From Hahellaceae bacterium (GTDB taxonomy: Bacteria; Pseudomonadota; Gammaproteobacteria; Pseudomonadales; Oleiphilaceae): DNA of 64,000 nt. Shown here in pieces: positions 56,505 to 64,000 of the stretch. Positions within the stretch are counted from its first letter, which is position 1; each line of letters opens with the position of its first letter. Location of the stretch: positions 172,782 through 236,781 of the forward strand of contig JADGDV010000004.1 of assembly GCA_016744695.1 (NCBI GenBank), in the 5' to 3' direction. A model generated the notes under the pieces. That model searched no databases and was not told where the DNA came from. It saw only the letters and a program-made list of their open reading frames with translations. The translations under genes were made by a program, and so were the position numbers.

Positions 56505-57128
56505 ATGAGAAAGAACATAAGTAAAAGTAATAAAACATACCACCATCAGAATTTACGCAATACATTGCTGGAGAATGCTGAAAAGCTCATGAGTGAACGC
56601 GGTATCGCCGGGCTGACAATTCGCGAACTTGCTGAGCGCTCGGATGTATCTCGACAAGCGCCTTATCATCACTTTTCATCAAAGCACGCGTTGCTTTGTG
56701 CGGTTGCTGAACGCTCTTTTGATGACTTAAATAACCTGCTTGATCAAGCAGGGATCAATGATGCGACATCTATTCAAGAGCGCCTAAAAGATTATGTGAT
56801 TGCCTATGTGCGCTATGCTGCTGAAAACCCCGAGAAGTATGAATTGATGTTTGGTGCGGTCACATGGCGCAACGAACCATCGGCTGAACTTACAGAGAAG
56901 GGACATGCTACGTTTCGTCGCTACACCAACATAATACGTCAGCTCAAAGAGCAGGGTGACATGCCAGACTACTTTGATGAAACTCGCATGTCACAAATAA
57001 CCTGGGCAACCCTTCACGGCTTGTGCCGCTTAAAAACAGACGGCGTATTTGTGAGCCTTGAAGCGGTGGAAGAAATGTCACTTTATTCAGCGGATATGAT
57101 ACTTTCGGTATTGAAAGGCCAGAAATAG
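56505..57128 (+). CDS. TetR/AcrR family transcriptional regulator
   Basis: A 207-residue repressor. The HTH is at about 28-60 (SERGIAGLTIRELAERSDVS then RQAPYHHFSSKHAL), and the C-terminal ligand domain from about 75 to 200 fits the WHG-type TetR_C family (YVRYAAENPEKYELMFG, ITWATLHGLCRLKTDGVF). It likely autoregulates and represses the divergent dienoyl-CoA reductase/crotonase genes through the two palindromes 25-63 bp upstream, and responds to a fatty acyl-type ligand by inference from the targets. Confidence 0.92.
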   Translation: MRKNISKSNKTYHHQNLRNTLLENAEKLMSERGIAGLTIRELAERSDVSRQAPYHHFSSKHALLCAVAERSFDDLNNLLDQAGINDATSIQERLKDYVIAYVRYAAENPEKYELMFGAVTWRNEPSAELTEKGHATFRRYTNIIRQLKEQGDMPDYFDETRMSQITWATLHGLCRLKTDGVFVSLEAVEEMSLYSADMILSVLKGQK

Positions 57129-57421
57129 AGAGTGCGTAATGGTCAAATAGCGCGTTGCTCTAAAGCAATGGCCAAACTAATCGAGCTTATCACAAATCAA
57201 GACATCTGCTTTTAGCCGTCAGCTGTAGACTCAAAGGAGACGTTTAGAATACGGTTCTTCAGTCGAGACTGGCCCTATTGCTTGCAAAACACCAACGAAT
57301 AGTTGCTACCAATCTAGTATCCCTGTGAATGCACAATGCAAGATATTATTCCGGTCTTTGCGGCCAGCATGGCAATGGTCAAGATACCCGCTGGAAAGAT
57401 ATAGGTACACTATTCAATCTA

Positions 57422-58240
57422 TCATTTCGATAAACTCCATACTGTTGAGCTTTCAAGCTCACCATTGGAGTAACTATACTGCCCAACTTCCATCTTATTT
57501 GACTGTAGCTTAAACGTACGAACTAACTCCTTGCGTGCTCCATAAAAGGAATATTGTTCAACCCATAGTTCAATAGTATTTTCGGTCAGATTCAATGCGA
57601 TAGTTTCATCAGATTGCGAGGGAGAAAAGGTAAGCTGCTTCTCTGTTAAAAACAGTTGAATATTCTCACTAATTGCTTTTCTTAACTTTGATGAGTACAT
57701 GTCGAATTCTGCAATTAACTCCTTAGACCTTCTAAGGCGAAACTCCGATGTTGTATCATAATTATTCACTTCGATATTTGGTTTTTTTTCTGTTCCTTTG
57801 CAGTTAGTTACTACACCCTTGCCTTTCCAGCGCCCTTTCATTTCTCCAAACAAAGACAATAGACTCTTGTATTCGTTCTCTTGAAGCGGTTTTCTATTCT
57901 GTACCGTATTGCTTGTCTTTGGGGATGGCCCAAAACACTCAAATGGGTTGCTATCAATGTTTGATGAAGTTGTTACAACAGATTTTTTGTCATCTTTTTT
58001 ATCAACTATTTCCTCCGCTATAGAGTCACTTTTATTAACATCAAAGCCTTGTATACGATTCATCGGTTCAAGGTCTAATTCTTGAGTTTTAGTTTCTGTT
58101 TCTGTCGGTGCCACATCACTATAATGAGTATTTCCATCTTCATCGACCCACTTATAGAACGCAGCGAAAACAGGGGCGCCGGATAATAACAATGATATAA
58201 AGGAGGCGAAAAAAATGTTATTCGAAACTCTACTTAACAT
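57422..58240 (-). CDS. DUF4124-domain secreted protein, 272 aa
   Basis: Signal peptide (cleavage near VFA-AF), then a DUF4124 module at once (FYKWVDEDGNTHYSDVAPTE, about residues 27-46), a serine/lysine-rich linker, and a C-terminal beta-rich domain of about 150 residues (from LLSLFGEMKGRWKGKGV) that I do not recognise. Function unknown. It is AT-rich and stands alone between the TetR gene and the DUF3185 gene, and its DUF4124 part resembles that at 15248-15736. Confidence 0.82.
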   Translation of the reverse strand: MLSRVSNNIFFASFISLLLSGAPVFAAFYKWVDEDGNTHYSDVAPTETETKTQELDLEPMNRIQGFDVNKSDSIAEEIVDKKDDKKSVVTTSSNIDSNPFECFGPSPKTSNTVQNRKPLQENEYKSLLSLFGEMKGRWKGKGVVTNCKGTEKKPNIEVNNYDTTSEFRLRRSKELIAEFDMYSSKLRKAISENIQLFLTEKQLTFSPSQSDETIALNLTENTIELWVEQYSFYGARKELVRTFKLQSNKMEVGQYSYSNGELESSTVWSLSK

Positions 58241-58690
58241 GGTTATACTCTGCTATTACAATTATTAATGTTACTTTTTAAAGGGGCGATAATACTACGA
58301 AAATAGCACATCTTCACATCCTTAATAAATACCCAACCGGCATCAGAGCTTGCTTTGTGAAATTGCTCACCTCTAAAGACCTTGAGAGTCTCTGTAGCTT
58401 TAATGCGCTGAAACCAATGGGGCAAGACTCGATTGATTTAAAAATCTAATGTTATAACAATATAAACCAAAGACCGCTTTTGGCCGCTCTACGCCATTCT
58501 TTAAATTTGAGGGTTAAACAACAAAGCGGCAAAAGTAGAACCATGTGACTATCGACATTGGCTACAGTGAAAAGGAGTTAAACTTAATAGCTTATTTATT
58601 GAACCCACAACCATAAGTTGATAGTCACTTTATGAGTGAACCGCAATGCATTAATATCGCTGGTAAAGCAAAATAGCCGCTCAAAAACAA
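58241..58690. other. Non-coding stretch between the DUF4124 and DUF3185 genes
   Basis: About 450 bp without a credible gene. A short frame at 58243-58425 is not supported by composition or start context. Around 58478-58530 complementary pieces (CCGCTTTTGGCCGC and GCGGCAAAAG) can pair, but no known RNA family is recognised. Confidence 0.4.
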
Positions 58691-58719
58691 GAAAACCCAG
58701 CTATATTAACTGGGTTTTC
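58691..58719. terminator. Terminator downstream of the DUF3185 gene
   Basis: GAAAACCCAG (58691-58700) and CTGGGTTTTC (58710-58719) form a 10-bp stem with a nine-base loop. Read on the minus strand, it is followed by TTGTTTTTGA and lies 47 bp after the DUF3185 stop codon. Confidence 0.75.
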
Positions 58720-58766
58720 AAACGTAAGTTTGTGATGCATTTCTTTAAATCTGCAAACAAACTAAG

Positions 58767-58985
58767 CTATTTTTTAAAGTACAAATATAAGCCCACGACA
58801 AAGCTGGCTGCACCAAAGATATAGCTATACATCACTCGATCAGTAGAAGCCCCAGATATGGCAATTGAAAGCTGATTATCAAACGTCTCAGATAACTGAT
58901 ATCCCCACACTAACAAGCCTCCGCCAAAAATAATCAGCGTTAGTGCAATGATTCTGCTTATAGACGTTGTGCCACTATGTTGCAT
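58767..58985 (-). CDS. DUF3185 family small membrane protein
   Basis: A 72-residue inner-membrane protein with two helices (about 10-29 IIALTLIIFGGGLLVWGYQ and 51-70) separated by a loop containing SIAISGASTDRVM, the DUF3185 pattern (F/I-x-G-x-x-T-D/S-x). Function unknown. It lies 44 bp downstream of the second dienoyl-CoA reductase gene on the same strand and could be co-transcribed. Confidence 0.85.
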   Translation of the reverse strand: MQHSGTTSISRIIALTLIIFGGGLLVWGYQLSETFDNQLSIAISGASTDRVMYSYIFGAASFVVGLYLYFKK

Positions 58986-59029
58986 GCTAGCCTCTCAAAT
59001 TTAAAAATAACACTCACAAAACTAAATCA

Positions 59030-61078
<2,049 letters not shown>

Positions 61079-61159
61079 CTATAATTATAGGGGCTATTTA
61101 ATACGCAATCACAAGCCAGAACACAAGTGCTAAAAACATAAAAAATAATGGCAGAAAGG

Positions 61160-61414
61160 TCAATCAAGCCGCTCCATATCGTCATCACTGGATTTACGTT
61201 TTTTTAACTTATCTGCTTCTTCTTTCTCAATCGACTCTTCAGCGGCTTTCTCATATAAACGATCTTCCATAGCAGAAGGTGCTGAAGATGGCGCGCTTTG
61301 AGACTCCACTTCCTGGTCGATGACTGCATCGGGCGCGGTAGAAGAACAGCCTGTAAGCAATAACGAAAGTAACAATGCTATTGATATAAATAAGGTCTTA
61401 ATGTGGTTCATCAC
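61160..61414 (-). CDS. Small lipoprotein, 84 aa
   Basis: Lipobox LTGC (cysteine at about residue 23) after a strongly hydrophobic signal, then a serine-rich stretch and a highly charged, helical C-terminus (MEDRLYEKAAEESIEKEEADKLKKRKSS). The family is unknown to me. Its ATG overlaps the upstream stop as ATGA, so translation is coupled to the 294-residue gene before it. Confidence 0.78.
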   Translation of the reverse strand: MMNHIKTLFISIALLLSLLLTGCSSTAPDAVIDQEVESQSAPSSAPSAMEDRLYEKAAEESIEKEEADKLKKRKSSDDDMERLD

Positions 61415-62295
61415 TTTTTACTCACTCCATTAATATTCTCACAAGCCCAACAAAACTCTTTACTCTTGCTGATAGCAGGATAACCCTGAGGGGTATATGC
61501 CAGGTCTTCAAAATACGCACTAGACGCCACCAACAAACTAAAAAAACGATCACAATACACTTTTGACTTTAATAACGAGGCAAAGCGTAATCCATTTCTA
61601 GCCACCACCCACAGGTAAGGCTCTTGCTTCAACACCCGCTCAGTTTGTGCCAAAAAGTCAGAATGAGACAAATAGTGTAGCACCTGTTCATCGCTCTCTC
61701 TTTGCTCTGGTGCAACCACATTCAAGTAGCAAGCAAGAATATTCTGTCTTAGCTTGTAGAGAATAAATTCACTAATGGCATGATCACCTGCACCGTTATT
61801 ATACGCCTCAAGCAAATTTACCGCTTGCTGATAATGCTGAACAGCCTGCTGCTGACTAGCCAGCATACGGTCTGTTTTACCCATACTTCTTAGCTCAGGC
61901 AAACTATCGAAATACGTATTAGCCGTCAGCCAATGTAATCGAGCCGTTCTAAGTACCGAACGACAAGGCTCAACAAGTTGGGCATTAAGGAACATTTGCA
62001 AATCAACAATGTCATGCTCAGTCGTCGAGTGTTTCGGACATGCCAATAAATTATTGTACACCCGCATCAATGCATCTATATCAGCAGGAAAAGGAGATGG
62101 GAAATACTGTTTATGTAGCGTTTCAATCAACTGCTGAGTATGGCTGGTTGAGCCCTTATGAGGTTGTCGATAGTGGGATTTTAAGGTTTTCTCATCCATC
62201 CCACCTGGATAGACTAAATCCAGCTCATACAAGAACTTATCCCACGTCCAACCTTGGCTTTTTAATCGATGAATTTTACTGAAGAGGTTCGGCAT
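61411..62295 (-). CDS. Uncharacterised helical protein, 294 aa
   Basis: A predicted cytoplasmic, all-helical protein with no recognised family. The first 60 residues (KIHRLKSQGWTWDKFLYELD and DEKTLKSHYRQPHKG) could be a small DNA-binding or interaction region; the rest (about 100-280) looks like TPR-type helix pairs (MLASQQQAVQHYQQAVNLLEAY). The C-terminus has a CWAC pair. It shares an ATGA junction with the downstream lipoprotein, implying that the two products work together. Confidence 0.75.
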   Translation of the reverse strand: MPNLFSKIHRLKSQGWTWDKFLYELDLVYPGGMDEKTLKSHYRQPHKGSTSHTQQLIETLHKQYFPSPFPADIDALMRVYNNLLACPKHSTTEHDIVDLQMFLNAQLVEPCRSVLRTARLHWLTANTYFDSLPELRSMGKTDRMLASQQQAVQHYQQAVNLLEAYNNGAGDHAISEFILYKLRQNILACYLNVVAPEQRESDEQVLHYLSHSDFLAQTERVLKQEPYLWVVARNGLRFASLLKSKVYCDRFFSLLVASSAYFEDLAYTPQGYPAISKSKEFCWACENINGVSKK

Positions 62296-62349
62296 TTAAG
62301 AATCATAACCTGAATTCAGGTCTGAGTTACTATAAATCATGGCACACCA

Positions 62350-63168
62350 TTAATTAAAGAACGCCTGATACTGTTTTGGTGTGAGCGCTAAACGTTTCTT
62401 GAAATTACGCTGAAAGTGGCTTTGATCAGCAAAGCCTAACACGCTTGCTGTATCAACTATGCTCCCCCCTTCTTGGAGGAGTGACTTAGATTTTTTAATG
62501 CGTTGGTCTAGCTGAAAGGCATGGGGTGACTGTCCATAAGCTTGTTTAAAACTGCGAATAAGGTGATAACGGCTCAAGCCACTGTGAGCTGAAAATTCAT
62601 CTAATGATATGTTTTTATCTAATTGGTCCATTATCAACTCTTTAACCCGCATCATACGAGAAAGGTCAGGTGTATCTACACCTTTACCTAGAGAAAACCC
62701 CGCTAAAAAACGCTGTTCTAAAAACTGAATTAACAGGCATTCCGCAGCTAATGCGTTAGTTTCTGAAACCAGACTTTCAAACAGCCCACCAAAAGAGTGA
62801 TAGGTTCGCAGGTCACTTTCATAGAGATTAGGGAAAGGCAGGTAGTCCTGTGCGTGAGAATCCAACATTTCCTGTTGTAACTGCCCCATCCAATCGGATG
62901 CAACAAACAACATTCGATAGGACCAATTGCCCGCTTTTGGGTTACAAGAATGGGCATCACCCGGGTTAATAGTCACCGTTGCCCCTGCACCAATATGATG
63001 TTTTTGCTTTAGGTTATGGTAGCTTGTCTCGCCGGCATCAATCACCCCAAACGAGAATTCATCATGAGAGTGCGTGTGATAACAAGCATTAGAGCGATCT
63101 GCACGACGCATTTCAACAAAGGGTAGCGCCTCACTTCTCTTTAAAAAAATCGTCTGATCTTTCATCAC
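62350..63168 (-). CDS. AraC family transcriptional regulator
   Basis: A 272-residue regulator. The N-terminal AraC-type cupin (about 15-110) has HTHSHDEFSFGVIDAGE and TINPGDAHSC, with histidines able to bind a ligand or metal. The C-terminal HTH pair (about 170-270) has ISLDEFSAHSGLSRYHLIRSFKQAYGQSPHAFQLDQRI and VDTASVLGFADQSHFQRNFKK. It is 35 bp downstream of the LysE gene on the same strand and probably controls it. Confidence 0.92.
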   Translation of the reverse strand: MMKDQTIFLKRSEALPFVEMRRADRSNACYHTHSHDEFSFGVIDAGETSYHNLKQKHHIGAGATVTINPGDAHSCNPKAGNWSYRMLFVASDWMGQLQQEMLDSHAQDYLPFPNLYESDLRTYHSFGGLFESLVSETNALAAECLLIQFLEQRFLAGFSLGKGVDTPDLSRMMRVKELIMDQLDKNISLDEFSAHSGLSRYHLIRSFKQAYGQSPHAFQLDQRIKKSKSLLQEGGSIVDTASVLGFADQSHFQRNFKKRLALTPKQYQAFFN

Positions 63169-63203
63169 AACAACCGCCTGCTAGCTAGCTAGCTATTTAT
63201 TAA

Positions 63204-63803
63204 TTAATTAATAAAAATAGTGATCACGGTGCAGCTAAGTAACAGCCCCATCACAAGGTTAAAAATAACTTGATGCCGTTCATTAGACAAGTATTTACGT
63301 ATCACATGCCCAATTGCAGCCCAGGTACCTACACCAACGAAACAAACCACAAAAGAAATCACACAAAATGCCAACAGGTAAAGTGACGCTGGCGAGTTAG
63401 CCGATACAAACAGTGTAATGCCCGACATGGAGACCAACCAGGCTTTTGGGTTTAGCCACTGAGAAAGGGCACCCTCAAGTAAACTCGGCGGTTTATTTTC
63501 TAGAATCAATGTACCTGTTAACGGCTTAGCCGTCGCTATTTTATACGACATATAAAGCAGAAAACCGCCGCCCAAATACTGCAGCGTGCTCGTTATTTGC
63601 GGGTAGGTCTCCAGTATTTTATTCAAGCCGACACCCACTAGAAAAACAATCAAGGTGTAGGCAATGGTCGCCCCGAAAACATGAGGCAAGGCCCTACGAA
63701 AACCAAAATTGGCCCCTGCTCCAGTAGCAATAATATTCACTGGGCCAGGGGAAATAGCGCCAATGAGCGCAAAAATAAACATCGAAATTAAAACCGTTGC
63801 CAT
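63204..63803 (-). CDS. LysE/RhtB family amino-acid exporter
   Basis: Inner-membrane exporter of 199 residues with six helices. The signature SPGPVNIIATGAGANFGFRRAL lies at about residues 19-40, and the central WLNPKAWLVSMSG motif is conserved. ATG 63803 is preceded by GGAG at six bases; a TTG-initiated frame at 63815 has no such site. The AraC gene follows. The exported amino acid is unknown. Confidence 0.92.
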   Translation of the reverse strand: MATVLISMFIFALIGAISPGPVNIIATGAGANFGFRRALPHVFGATIAYTLIVFLVGVGLNKILETYPQITSTLQYLGGGFLLYMSYKIATAKPLTGTLILENKPPSLLEGALSQWLNPKAWLVSMSGITLFVSANSPASLYLLAFCVISFVVCFVGVGTWAAIGHVIRKYLSNERHQVIFNLVMGLLLSCTVITIFIN

Positions 63804-64000
63804 ATCAAACTCCAAAGGCGTTATAGAGATTCAAAATATAAAGCCAATATGGAGAAAGTTATTGAACAATATTGCGGTTTACGCATACAAATAGACTTAA
63901 CATGCGTATTCCACTGAAGATGATCAGTCTCTGCGATCGATGATGATCACTTTTTCTTCCTAAGCATTACGAACTTACTTTTTACTTTAAGTGATCACCT

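Noticed and set aside
57325..57513. 62-residue frame after the TetR gene
   Set aside because: It overlaps the DUF4124 gene antisense. Another frame of 57338-57425 reads somewhat protein-like (GNGQDTRWKDIG), but nothing recognisable supports a gene or a pseudogene.
58243..58425. 60-residue minus-strand frame
   Set aside because: No ribosome binding site, no family features, and it abuts the DUF4124 start; probably promoter region.
63181..63210. CTAG and TTAA tandem runs between AraC and LysE genes
   Set aside because: Short simple-sequence runs; no structure beyond low complexity.
63944..63997. TGATCACTT/AAGTGATCA inverted repeat at the window end
   Set aside because: Nine-base arms 36 bp apart, near an edge; could be an operator for a gene outside the window but cannot be assessed.

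Overview
This window looks like a chromosomal segment of a marine-type gammaproteobacterium (Oceanospirillales/Pseudomonadales-like), moderately AT-rich. The organism call rests on gene content: narI, nasA, the yheS/TIGR02444/FKBP block, rsd next to dsbB, folE-folX, ptsP (EI-Ntr), RNase II, many c-di-GMP proteins and FadH-type reductases. The species is not identifiable from sequence reading alone. I found no prophage, IS element, CRISPR array, rRNA or convincing tRNA.

Layout. 1-6.3 kb, nitrate metabolism: the 3' end of narI, a parvulin isomerase, a CoA-binding protein, a small ribonucleotide-reductase-alpha-like protein that probably starts at ATT, an unknown protein, nasA and a small PqqD-like protein. 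6.4-12.2 kb: trxA/ppx divergent pair, a CPA2 (Kef-type) antiporter, a glutathione S-transferase, a fatty acid desaturase, and a decayed second copy of the GST 5' end. 12.3-20.8 kb, housekeeping: an orphan AT-rich gene, yheS, TIGR02444, DUF4124, FKBP isomerase, a WD40 lipoprotein, rsd, dsbB, folE, folX, a GIY-YIG protein and an unknown protein. 21.2-31.3 kb, envelope and signalling: a 31-codon membrane peptide, an RND exporter, an HD-GYP protein, two orphan solute-binding proteins, and divergent from them a three-gene partner-switching module (SpoIIE phosphatase, RsbW-like kinase, STAS antagonist). 31.4-41.4 kb: RNase II, a DUF2505 protein, a 31-bp perfect inverted repeat, an MksF-MksE-MksB condensin operon (Wadjet-related) without mksG/jetD, and an HflX GTPase.

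41.4-47.1 kb is a three-gene signalling operon on the minus strand: a REC-DUF3369-degenerate GGDEF-EAL regulator, a LivK-like lipoprotein and a Cache-PAS histidine kinase. 47.4-53.3 kb: an SLT-type lipoprotein, ptsP, a secreted sphingomyelinase-like phosphodiesterase and a MATE exporter. 53.5-61.1 kb, unsaturated fatty-acyl metabolism: a crotonase and a 2,4-dienoyl-CoA reductase transcribed away from a TetR regulator, with two palindromic operators between them, then a second dienoyl-CoA reductase paralogue. 61.2-63.8 kb: a translationally coupled unknown/lipoprotein pair, an AraC regulator and a LysE exporter.

The most interesting signals are: the nuclease-less MksFEB operon beside a large palindrome; the recurrence at two loci of an orphan solute-binding protein beside a Cache-domain sensor (partner switch at 26-31 kb, c-di-GMP/histidine kinase at 41-47 kb); the dienoyl-CoA regulon with its paired operators; the GST remnant; the tiny membrane peptide; and the probable ATT start.
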